The notes under the pieces: generated by a model | Seen by the model: only the letters and a program-made list of their open reading frames with translations | What the model was told of the DNA's origin: nothing | Database searches by the model: none | From: Chloroflexota bacterium | GTDB lineage: Bacteria; Chloroflexota; Dehalococcoidia; Lucifugimonadales; JAPUKM01 | NCBI GenBank assembly: GCA_027295645.1 | Contig: JAPUKM010000025.1 | Location: 1-5,327, forward strand | DNA length: 5,327 nt | Direction of reading: 5' to 3' | Translations under genes and position numbers: made by a program | Shown: one piece after another, positions 1 to 5,254 of the stretch | Layout of the letters: the number at the start of each line of letters is the position of its first letter | Position numbering within the stretch: the first letter of the stretch is position 1

Positions 1-1
1 C

Positions 2-181
2 AACGAAGGCGTGGCTACAGAGGCAGACCATACATTGGGTATGGCACGGACCGAGGTGACCTGTGCCAAGTGCAACGCGCACCTCGGACATATATTCCAG
101 GATGGCCCACCACCAACCGGACTTCGCTATTGCCTCAATTCAGCTTCCCTACGTCACGAGCCGAGCGCGCCAAGCGAGTAG
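2..181 (+). CDS. msrB: peptide-methionine (R)-S-oxide reductase MsrB, C-terminal part (5' end outside window)
   Basis: Repairs oxidised proteins by reducing methionine-R-sulfoxide to methionine, normally recycled by thioredoxin. Only the last 59 codons are in the window; the frame is open to the left edge and ends at TAG 179-181. The fragment carries CAKC at fragment residues 21-24, which is the second of the two CxxC pairs that hold the structural zinc in most bacterial MsrB. It then shows AHLGHIF, DGPPPTGLRYC and NSASLR, the family's C-terminal signature. Cys44 of the fragment, in RYCLNSASL, is the expected catalytic cysteine. The tail after NSASLR is short, as usual for a free-standing MsrB. 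Because the N-terminus is missing, I cannot tell whether this is a single-domain protein or the end of an MsrA-MsrB fusion, nor whether the resolving cysteine is present. The next gene is on the same strand 100 bases downstream but has its own promoter-like signal. Confidence 0.93.
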   Translation, partial: NEGVATEADHTLGMARTEVTCAKCNAHLGHIFQDGPPPTGLRYCLNSASLRHEPSAPSE

Positions 182-220
182 CGGACACCAGACATAGTGC
201 CGCCGCCCCACGTTCCAGGG

Positions 221-248
221 TTGATTATCCTTTGATGATCCCTTAAGG
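221..248. promoter_or_regulatory. tandem GATNATC direct repeats plus palindrome, possible operator
   Basis: Two 10-mers differing at one base, TTGATTATCC (221-230) and TTGATGATCC (232-241), repeat with an 11-bp period, about one helical turn. Each has a GAT-N-ATC dyad at its core. They run into the perfect 8-bp palindrome CCTTAAGG (241-248). If transcription starts near 282 the repeats lie at about -61 to -41, a common place for an activator. The repeats are directly visible; binding by a regulator is inference, and no regulator gene is in the window. Confidence 0.4.
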
Positions 249-269
249 CACGCGCAAGCATGCACGCCG

Positions 270-275
270 TATAAT
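270..275 (+). promoter_or_regulatory. consensus -10 box (TATAAT) for a leaderless transcript of the lipoprotein gene
   Basis: A perfect TATAAT ends six bases before the ATG at 282. The usual distance from the -10 box to the start of transcription puts +1 at or within a base or two of that ATG. No Shine-Dalgarno sequence lies between the box and the ATG. No good -35 hexamer is present 16-18 bp upstream and there is no TGn extension, so the tandem repeats at 221-241 may substitute through an activator. The geometry matches the TANNNT box just upstream of start codons known for leaderless genes in Deinococcus and Actinobacteria. Confidence 0.6.
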
Positions 276-281
276 TGGTGT

Positions 282-1700
282 ATGTCGAAACTTGCCCGTG
301 GCTCTTTCACCTCGGCCATACTTGCGTTACTGCTAGCTGCTTGTGCGGGGGCTGAACCAACCGCGACGCCCATACCTCCCACGCCAGAGCCAACCTCCAC
401 TCCCACGCCAACCTTGACCCCGAATTCCACGCAACCATCGATGCCGGCGCCCTCTCCCACCACCGTGCCGACCCAGGTGCCGGCTCAGACCTCCTCACCG
501 ACTCCGACAACGGCACCCACAGCTACGTCATTGCCAACTCCAACAACGGTCCCCACACCCACGCCATTGCCCACACCGACGGTCGAGCCGTGCAGGACCC
601 CATACGTGGCGCAGATCGTCTCAGGGCCTTCGGGCCCGGAGCCACCCCAGGACGGCGACAGGGTCTTCCGGTCACTCACGGTTGACCCGACCAACTCGTC
701 CATCCTGGTTCTCGGCACGGAGCGGAACGGCTTCGTTCGCAGCCTGGACGGTGGCCGGACATGGACGCGTCACCGCGCGGGCTTCCGCCCGGATGGGGAC
801 AGCTATCCAGAGATATGGGACATCGACATCTCGCTGAGCGACCCGAACGTGTTGATGGCGGCCACACTGAATTCGCCGGGCCCGCCGACCGGTCCTCTAG
901 GCCAGCCGGGGCTCTACAGGAGCACCGATGGCGGCCAGTCCTGGACTCAGTTGAACTGCGGGTTGACCTCCTCGCGGGTCGTTTCCGTCCGTATCCACCC
1001 GTCGAACCCGGATGTCGCTGTCGCTGGTCTGGAAGGTGGCTTCCCCAGCTACACCGACGACTCGAACTATTACCCCGGCGGCATCTTCCGCACGGAGGAC
1101 GGCGGCGAGAACTGGACGCGTGTGGAGATCGGTCCCGACGATGGGCACAATGGGTTCTCGATCATGCGGCTGGTGCCAACCGACCCACCAACGCTCATCA
1201 CCTTCGGCGTGAGCCCGGACGGTCTGAGCAAGAACCTGGGGTTCCTGCGGAGCACTGACATGGGCCGGACCTGGGAGTTCTTCGCCGATGAGTTTCGAAA
1301 CAGGTCCATCGATAACTTTGGGGTCTCCAGTAACGGCCGGGTGATCTACGCCAGTGAGAGGGACACGTACTTCGGCTGGATCTCACGGGACGGCGGAGAG
1401 ACCTGGACCCAGAGCGGTATCCACCAGGTCAACGGCCCTATCGCGGTCTCGCCGGTCAACGCTGACCTGGTGCTGTTCGCCTCTTTCAACGATGTGAGAC
1501 GGTCAACGAACGGGCTTCAGACCGTGCAGGTAGTCATGGACACGCCCAGTTCCATCAGGGAGATCGTGTTCGCGCCTTCGGACCCGAACATTGTGTACGC
1601 GGAGACGGACGGCTATGTGCTGTACCGCAGTGACGACGCGGGCTTAACGTGGCGACTGCTCGTCAATATCCGGGACGACGTATTAAACGTTAATTCTTAG
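282..1700 (+). CDS. secreted lipoprotein with Pro/Thr-rich stalk and Asp-box (BNR/sialidase-like) seven-bladed beta-propeller
   Basis: A 472-residue exported protein of unknown ligand. Residues 1-20 form a lipoprotein signal peptide (basic MSKLARG, hydrophobic core, lipobox LAAC) with the lipidated cysteine at 21. Residues 26-100 are a low-complexity Thr/Pro stalk that would hold the domain away from the membrane. From about residue 130 there are six Asp boxes (S/T-x-D-x-G-x-x-W) starting at 154, 214, 271, 324, 368 and 450, plus a degenerate one at 408 (STNGLQTV) that lacks both the Asp and the Trp. Each is preceded by a strand of the type hhxPxxPxhhhA (near 134, 183, 238, 297, 346, 389 and 430). 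This gives seven units, as expected of a seven-bladed propeller of the sialidase/Vps10/YCF48-like type. No sialidase catalytic arginine triad or Tyr-Glu pair is evident, so binding or scaffolding is more likely than glycosidase activity. Cys104 and Cys226 could form a disulfide. The ATG at 282 is chosen because the signal peptide begins there and the -10 box sits just upstream. The gene converges on the GIY-YIG gene. Confidence 0.85.
   Translation: MSKLARGSFTSAILALLLAACAGAEPTATPIPPTPEPTSTPTPTLTPNSTQPSMPAPSPTTVPTQVPAQTSSPTPTTAPTATSLPTPTTVPTPTPLPTPTVEPCRTPYVAQIVSGPSGPEPPQDGDRVFRSLTVDPTNSSILVLGTERNGFVRSLDGGRTWTRHRAGFRPDGDSYPEIWDIDISLSDPNVLMAATLNSPGPPTGPLGQPGLYRSTDGGQSWTQLNCGLTSSRVVSVRIHPSNPDVAVAGLEGGFPSYTDDSNYYPGGIFRTEDGGENWTRVEIGPDDGHNGFSIMRLVPTDPPTLITFGVSPDGLSKNLGFLRSTDMGRTWEFFADEFRNRSIDNFGVSSNGRVIYASERDTYFGWISRDGGETWTQSGIHQVNGPIAVSPVNADLVLFASFNDVRRSTNGLQTVQVVMDTPSSIREIVFAPSDPNIVYAETDGYVLYRSDDAGLTWRLLVNIRDDVLNVNS
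357..581 (+). repeat. low-complexity Pro/Thr-coding tract (stalk of the lipoprotein)
   Basis: An imperfect C-rich repeat of CCN/ACN codons with changing third positions encodes residues 26-100, almost all Pro, Thr, Ser and Ala. The varied synonymous codons suggest it is kept for its protein composition rather than being a fresh DNA expansion. It gives spurious Val/Gly-rich open frames on the other strand. Thr/Pro stalks of this type after a lipobox are frequent in Chloroflexota surface proteins (background knowledge). Confidence 0.7.
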
Positions 1701-1706
1701 GTAGGG

Positions 1707-1756
1707 CACTGGCGTCTAACATGGCTCGGCGTTCGAGCAATTACCTGGAGCCAGTG
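1707..1756. terminator. nested inverted repeat between convergent genes, possible bidirectional transcription stop
   Basis: An outer pair of 7-base arms, CACTGGC (1707-1713) and GCCAGTG (1750-1756), encloses an inner hairpin GCTCG-GCGTT-CGAGC (1724-1738). It lies in the 65-base gap between two converging stop codons (1700 and 1766), where a terminator for both is expected. Neither strand has a T-run after the stem, so it is not a classic intrinsic terminator; a merely structured spacer is equally possible. Confidence 0.3.
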
Positions 1757-1765
1757 TAGCCGCAT

Positions 1766-2080
1766 TCATGTATTCGGCTGTTCATTGCAGGGAGGCAAGG
1801 CCCCATAATGTTGTTCTCTGTATTCCTCAATAAGCTCATGTCCACGTAACTCAGCGGCCTCTGTAACCTCCCGACGATACGTCGTAGCCCTTTTTGAGCA
1901 GGGTCCTTCGTCGCCACGATGGTGAGATTGAAGTCGGCTCTGAATTGTGTCATCCTCGCCAGAAGCCTGACCAATGTAAATGATGGGGCTTCCGCCATAT
2001 AGCACGTACACTCCGTGTTCGGCCGGTGCCTTGTCTATATTCACCTGACCAAAGTTGTAGCTTTTGCCACTTATGGGCAT
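1766..2080 (-). CDS. stand-alone GIY-YIG nuclease-fold protein
   Basis: A 104-residue protein that is essentially one GIY-YIG domain, the small metal-dependent nuclease fold of UvrC, SLX1 and homing endonucleases. Visible landmarks are the GIY element as GVY (23-25), the YIG element as YIG (35-37), the conserved arginine R49 on the following helix, the metal-binding glutamate E82 in RGHELIEEY, and the late asparagine N99 in LPPCN. All expected active-site positions (Tyr25, Arg49, Glu82, Asn99) are therefore filled and the domain could be catalytic. There is no DNA-binding extension, HhH motif or PHD finger, unlike UvrC or SLX1, so the substrate is unknown. The frame is open further upstream to an ATG at 2209, but the start at 2080 is preferred because of a strong ribosome-binding site and because the longer form would overlap the nitroreductase gene. 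It lies 40 bases downstream of the nitroreductase on the same strand and is probably cotranscribed. A role in repair or nucleic-acid processing is inference. Confidence 0.82.
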   Translation of the reverse strand: MPISGKSYNFGQVNIDKAPAEHGVYVLYGGSPIIYIGQASGEDDTIQSRLQSHHRGDEGPCSKRATTYRREVTEAAELRGHELIEEYREQHYGALPPCNEQPNT

Positions 2081-2088
2081 GGGCGGGT

Positions 2089-2095
2089 CCTCCTT
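2089..2095 (-). promoter_or_regulatory. strong ribosome-binding site fixing the GIY-YIG start
   Basis: On the minus strand AAGGAGG stands eight bases before the ATG at 2080-2078, and no comparable site precedes the ATG at 2209. This supports the 104-residue start and shows independent translation initiation for the second gene of the unit. Confidence 0.8.
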
Positions 2096-2120
2096 CACCG
2101 TGGTTGACTTGTATTCCCTG

Positions 2121-2726
2121 CTATCCAGCCCGTTGGCCCCATTGTTCGTATGAAACCACCTCTTCCAGAGGCTTCCGCATGGCACCTCCGAAATGTTCTC
2201 CAGGTCCAAGGTGACCGATAGGAATCAGTCCTGCCGCTATTACATCGTCTGGAATGCCCAGCAACTTCCTGGTCGCCTGATCGTACTCCGGTACGCCGAA
2301 GATATTTCCTGTATAGCAGGACCCCAGATCCAGGCCGCGAGCCGCCAGCATCAGATTCTGGATCGCAGGATAGATTGACGCCCCACGTCTAAATGGGTCT
2401 CCGGTTCCTGTTTCGATGCAGGCGACTATAAGCACTGGCGCTTCACCTATATGCTGGGCGAAGTCGTAACCAGAGCGGAGGTAGGTGGGAGTCTCAAAAT
2501 GACCGCCCTGTGTGCGATTGTTCTGGGTGGCTCCCAAGTAGAGCTCGCCGAGCTTTTGCCTCAGTTCTGCACCACGCACAACGAGGAAGTGCCAGGGTTG
2601 GCGGTTGCCACCACTAGGTGCGTGGATGGCGGCCGTCAGGATCTTGCGAATGTCCTCGTCAGAGACTGGATCGGGTTCATACCAACGAATGGCCCGCTGG
2701 GTGTACATCGCGTCGAATAGGTCCAT
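2121..2726 (-). CDS. nitroreductase family FMN-dependent oxidoreductase
   Basis: A 201-residue cytoplasmic flavoprotein of the nitroreductase superfamily, whose members use NAD(P)H through bound FMN to reduce nitro groups, quinones, enones or related substrates; the substrate here cannot be read from sequence. Evidence in order: the N-terminal RAIRWY (11-16), matching the FMN-phosphate contact usually written RRSxRxF; APSGGNRQPWHF (36-47), the FMN-binding S-x-x-N-x-Q-P-W segment; the central helix around IYPAIQNLMLAARGLDLGSCY (118-138); GLIPIGH (166-172) near the flavin; and RKPLEEVV (184-191) near the C-terminus, typical of the family. Length fits a complete single-domain member. The ATG at 2726 has GGGAGG six bases upstream (plus 2733-2738). 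It is the first gene of a probable two-gene unit with the GIY-YIG protein and has its own extended -10 promoter. It is 163 bases from apt, so it is probably not in the same transcript. Confidence 0.92.
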   Translation of the reverse strand: MDLFDAMYTQRAIRWYEPDPVSDEDIRKILTAAIHAPSGGNRQPWHFLVVRGAELRQKLGELYLGATQNNRTQGGHFETPTYLRSGYDFAQHIGEAPVLIVACIETGTGDPFRRGASIYPAIQNLMLAARGLDLGSCYTGNIFGVPEYDQATRKLLGIPDDVIAAGLIPIGHLGPGEHFGGAMRKPLEEVVSYEQWGQRAG

Positions 2727-2776
2727 GGCATACCTCCCTACGCTGCTCTTCCATAGTGAACATATCTGGAGATGCG

Positions 2777-2785
2777 ATTATAGCA
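2777..2785 (-). promoter_or_regulatory. extended -10 promoter (TGCTATAAT) for the nitroreductase/GIY-YIG unit
   Basis: Read on the minus strand, TGC precedes a perfect TATAAT, giving the extended -10 form TGnTATAAT, which can work without a good -35 box. No -35 match is seen 16-18 bp upstream. Predicted start of transcription is near 2770, leaving an untranslated leader of about 44 bases that contains the ribosome-binding site for the nitroreductase. Confidence 0.6.
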
Positions 2786-2806
2786 TCGGGGATGTCCGCA
2801 CGCACG

Positions 2807-2816
2807 ATCGCGCGAT
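2807..2816. promoter_or_regulatory. 10-bp palindrome ATCGCGCGAT in the -35 region, possible operator
   Basis: A perfect palindrome whose centre lies about 41.5 bases upstream of the predicted transcription start at 2770. That is the classic position of a class II activator site, and it sits next to where a -35 box would be expected but is missing. The palindrome is visible; its use is inference and no regulator is encoded in the window. Confidence 0.35.
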
Positions 2817-2889
2817 ATGCTGTGTGCGGCGCAAGCTAGTATACCGTTGCTACGTGGCGCAGGGGCTAGGTACAGGCTCCAGGATTCAG

Positions 2890-3405
2890 CTAGGGATATT
2901 GGACCAGAGATAGCAGATCATGGCTGCCCAGAAGGTCCCGACCGTGCAGGTCCACCAGCTCGATGAGCACCGCAAGCCCAGCCACCTGTCCGCCCACGGC
3001 TTCGATCAGTTGAGCACCTGCGGCCAGCGTGCCACCCGTTGCAAGTACATCATCTACGAGCAACACACGCTCCCCTGGGGCGACGGCGTCGGTGTGCACC
3101 TCCACAGCTGCCTCGCCATACTCCAGTGCATATTCGACGCTGTGCGTCGTGAACGGGAGCTTTCCCTTCTTACGCACGGGGACGAGCGGTTTCCCAAGTT
3201 GCAGAGCCAGAGGTGCGGCAAATAGAAACCCACGAGCCTCGATCCCGAGGATTACATCCACGGGCCTGTTCCTGTAGTGATCCGCAAACCTGTCGATGAC
3301 GTAGCGAAATGCGGCCGGAGCCTTCAGGAGCGGAGTGATATCTTTGAAGAGTATGCCCGGCTCAGGGAAATCCGGGACGTCTCGGATGAGGTCTTTCAGG
3401 TTCAT
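2890..3405 (-). CDS. apt: adenine phosphoribosyltransferase
   Basis: Purine salvage enzyme that makes AMP from adenine and PRPP in the cytoplasm. The 171-residue length is that of a complete bacterial Apt. It starts MNLKDLIRDVPDFPEPGI, with the family's FPEPGILFKDITPLL (13-27). It then has GIEARGFLFAAPLA (54-67), RKKGKLP (78-84) in the flexible loop over the active site, and the PRPP-binding motif VLLVDDVLATGGT (114-126) with its Asp-Asp pair 118-119. The C-terminal EL..L.GR.LL pattern is also typical. The ATG at 3405 is supported by GGGAG six bases upstream (plus 3412-3416). It reads away from the acyl-CoA synthetase. Apt is sometimes linked to relA/spoT or recJ in other bacteria, but no such neighbour is visible here. 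I see no clear terminator hairpin in the 163 bases after its stop. Confidence 0.96.
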   Translation of the reverse strand: MNLKDLIRDVPDFPEPGILFKDITPLLKAPAAFRYVIDRFADHYRNRPVDVILGIEARGFLFAAPLALQLGKPLVPVRKKGKLPFTTHSVEYALEYGEAAVEVHTDAVAPGERVLLVDDVLATGGTLAAGAQLIEAVGGQVAGLAVLIELVDLHGRDLLGSHDLLSLVQYP

Positions 3406-3432
3406 TTGGCACTCCCAGCGGGAATCTTAAGA

Positions 3433-3567
3433 TTATTGGGCCGCCCTGTCCACCACATAGTTGCCTTTGGGAGCAATCGCGAACGCTTCCGACTTCAACC
3501 TCTCCTGCAGGGTAGTATCTGAGCAGCATCTATCGAGCAAGCGGGCCGATATCCATAGTGGCCACAT
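3433..3567 (-). pseudogene. short ORF upstream of apt, possible remnant or hypothetical small protein
   Basis: A 44-codon frame (ATG at 3567, TAA at 3435-3433) ends 27 bases before the apt ATG. The last 26 or so residues, including LQERLKSEAFAIAPKGNYV, read like ordinary protein, with mostly G or C in third positions, as in apt. The first 17 residues (Trp and Cys rich) do not, and no ribosome-binding site precedes the ATG. This could be the 3' tail of a decayed gene, a tiny leader gene for apt, or chance. I do not recognise the family. Confidence 0.25.
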
Positions 3568-3612
3568 GCATGGGAACACACCAAGCTAGCACTGGCCTGA
3601 CCACACCAGCCC

Positions 3613-3621
3613 TGTTATGGT
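3613..3621 (+). promoter_or_regulatory. candidate extended -10 promoter (TGTTATGGT) of the acyl-CoA synthetase gene
   Basis: A TGn-TATGGT element (four of six matches to TATAAT plus the TG extension) would start transcription near 3628, giving a leader of about 19 bases that carries the ribosome-binding site. The -35 match is poor. Plausible by position only. Confidence 0.3.
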
Positions 3622-3632
3622 TAACCACTCAA

Positions 3633-3638
3633 AAGGAG
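3633..3638 (+). promoter_or_regulatory. ribosome-binding site fixing the acyl-CoA synthetase start
   Basis: AAGGAG lies eight bases before the ATG at 3647. The in-frame ATG at 3617 has no such site, and the ten extra residues it would add do not look like family sequence. Confidence 0.8.
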
Positions 3639-3646
3639 ATAGCTTC

Positions 3647-5254
3647 ATGGCAGAGCAAGTATCGTACCAGGGTCTGAATCCGCTGACACTGCTGGAACGC
3701 AGCGCTTTCGTCTACCCCGACAAAACCGCCGTGATATATAACGACCGGCGGTACACCTATGCCCAGCTCCACGATCGTGTAAGGCAACTTGCCGGAGCAC
3801 TCTGGAAAGTGGGCGTCCAGAGGGGCGACAAAGTCGCATTCCTGGTCCCCAATCTGCCGCCTATGCTGGAGGGCCACTTCGGGCCGTTGCGCTTGGGAGC
3901 GGTCCTGGTGGCCCTCAACACCCGCCTTTCGCCACGGGAGCTCACTTATATCCTGAACCACTCTGAGGCAAAGGTATTGGTGTTCGACTCAGAGCTGGCG
4001 CCCATTGTGCGGGCCTTTAAGGATGACGTTCCCGGCATCGAAACCTACGTCCAAGTGGTCGATGTGGCCCCCAAGGCGGAGGACATTCCGGGACTGGACT
4101 ACGAGTCCTTCATCGCTTCGGCTCCTGATGAGGACCACCGAGTTGAGCTGGACTCGGAGCTTGACACAATAGCCATCAACTACACCTCCGGCACCACGGG
4201 CATGCCCAAGGGGGTGGAGTATCACGCCCGCGGAGCCTACCTTGCCGCCTTGGGTGAAATCTTAGAGATGGGAATGAACTGGCGGAGCACGTACCTCTGG
4301 ACTCTGCCCATGTTCCATTGCAACGGCTGGTGCTTCACCTGGGGCGTGACCGCAGTTGCTGGGACCCATGTCTGCCTCCGGCGAGTGGACCCGGAGCAGG
4401 TGTACCGGCTTATCCGGGAAGAGGGTGTGACCAACTTGTGTGCGGCCCCTACCGTCCTCACCTCACTCTACTCATCGCCTATGGCCAAGGGGCAAGACCT
4501 GTCAGGCCTCACCATCGGCACTGCCGGAGCCCCACCGGCGCCCCAGGTTATCCGAACGATGGAGGGAATGAGCGCTCGCATACTCCATCTCTACGGACTT
4601 ACAGAGACCTATGGGCCGCATACCATCTGTGCTGAACAGCCCAGCTGGGACGGGCTGCCCACGGATGAGCGCGCCGTCTTGAAGGCCCGCCAAGGCGTCT
4701 CTTTTATCATGACTGAGCCTGGCCTACGGGTGGTGGACGAGCAGATGAATAATGTGCCACGGGACGGCCAGACGATGGGAGAGGTGGTGATGCGGGGTAA
4801 CAACGTGATGTCAGGATACTTCAAGGACCCGGAGGGTACCGCCAAGGTGTTTCAGGGCGGCTGGTTCCACTCGGGCGACCTGGCGGTCTGGCATCCGGAT
4901 GGCTACATTGAGCTTCGGGACAGGGCCAAGGACGTTATCATCTCTGGCGGTGAGAATATCTCTAGCCAGGAGGTGGAGAAGGTCATTATGGAACATCCCG
5001 CCGTGCTAGAGGTGTCCGTTATCGGCGTACCGGATGAGCAATGGGGGGAGGTTCCTAAGGCCTTTGTGGTACCACACGCCGGGGCCGAGATCACGGGAGA
5101 GGAGATCGTTCAGTTCTGCCGTGACCGTATCGCCCACTTTAAGTGTCCAAAACACGTGGAGTTCGGGGAGCTACCGAAAACAGCGACCGGCAAAATCCAG
5201 AAATTCCTGCTGCGTGAGAAGGAGTGGCAGGGCTATGAAAAGCGTATCCACTAA
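3647..5254 (+). CDS. AMP-forming acyl-CoA synthetase (fatty-acyl/aryl-CoA ligase, AAE/DmdB-like subfamily)
   Basis: A 535-residue enzyme of the acyl-adenylate superfamily: it activates a carboxylic acid with ATP to an acyl-AMP and transfers it to CoA. All core motifs are intact: A3 P-loop YTSGTTGMPKGV (179-190), A5 YGLTETYG (316-323), A7 GWFHSGDLA (405-413) with ribose-binding Asp411, A8 hinge DRAKDVIISGGENISSQEVE (425-444), and A10 PKTATGKIQK (510-519) with the adenylation lysine Lys516. PMFHCNGWCFTWG (221-233) and RRVDPEQVYRLI (245-256) resemble the branch that includes plant acyl-activating/benzoyl-CoA ligases and bacterial methylmercaptopropionate-CoA ligase (DmdB) and medium-chain ligases. 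The true substrate cannot be fixed from sequence. Length is complete and the protein is expected to be soluble. No beta-oxidation or DMSP genes are visible beside it; it is transcribed away from apt and ends 73 bases before the window edge. Start chosen from the ribosome-binding site at 3633-3638. Confidence 0.93.
   Translation: MAEQVSYQGLNPLTLLERSAFVYPDKTAVIYNDRRYTYAQLHDRVRQLAGALWKVGVQRGDKVAFLVPNLPPMLEGHFGPLRLGAVLVALNTRLSPRELTYILNHSEAKVLVFDSELAPIVRAFKDDVPGIETYVQVVDVAPKAEDIPGLDYESFIASAPDEDHRVELDSELDTIAINYTSGTTGMPKGVEYHARGAYLAALGEILEMGMNWRSTYLWTLPMFHCNGWCFTWGVTAVAGTHVCLRRVDPEQVYRLIREEGVTNLCAAPTVLTSLYSSPMAKGQDLSGLTIGTAGAPPAPQVIRTMEGMSARILHLYGLTETYGPHTICAEQPSWDGLPTDERAVLKARQGVSFIMTEPGLRVVDEQMNNVPRDGQTMGEVVMRGNNVMSGYFKDPEGTAKVFQGGWFHSGDLAVWHPDGYIELRDRAKDVIISGGENISSQEVEKVIMEHPAVLEVSVIGVPDEQWGEVPKAFVVPHAGAEITGEEIVQFCRDRIAHFKCPKHVEFGELPKTATGKIQKFLLREKEWQGYEKRIH

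Larger units (their letters stand above)
3406..3646. other. divergent spacer between apt and the acyl-CoA synthetase gene
   Basis: Apart from the short minus-strand ORF, the region holds small palindromes (GTGGCCAC 3558-3565, CATGCATG 3565-3572, GCTAGC 3585-3590) and a repeated CACACCA (3577-3583 and 3602-3608) just upstream of the candidate promoter of the synthetase. I find no convincing promoter for apt and no RNA gene. Confidence 0.5.

Noticed and set aside
149..718. Several minus-strand frames rich in Val-Gly or Arg-Trp opposite the lipoprotein's N-terminal half
   Set aside because: They are mirror images of the Pro/Thr codon tract and the signal peptide on the plus strand, with no ribosome-binding sites and no family features.
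761..1258. 165-codon plus-strand frame inside the lipoprotein gene
   Set aside because: Arg/Pro/His-rich shadow frame of the Asp-box repeats, with no family similarity; the overlapping propeller frame is clearly the real one.
1724..1747. tRNA T-arm-like GTTCGAGC in the convergent gap
   Set aside because: No D-arm, anticodon arm or acceptor stem can be built around it; it is simply the inner hairpin of the inverted repeat.
2081..2209. Longer N-terminus for the GIY-YIG protein from an ATG at 2209
   Set aside because: It would overlap the nitroreductase C-terminus by 89 bases and has no ribosome-binding site, while the ATG at 2080 has AAGGAGG at ideal spacing.
3617..3646. Upstream ATG adding ten residues to the acyl-CoA synthetase
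   Set aside because: No ribosome-binding site precedes it, and the strong AAGGAG at 3633-3638 points to the ATG at 3647.
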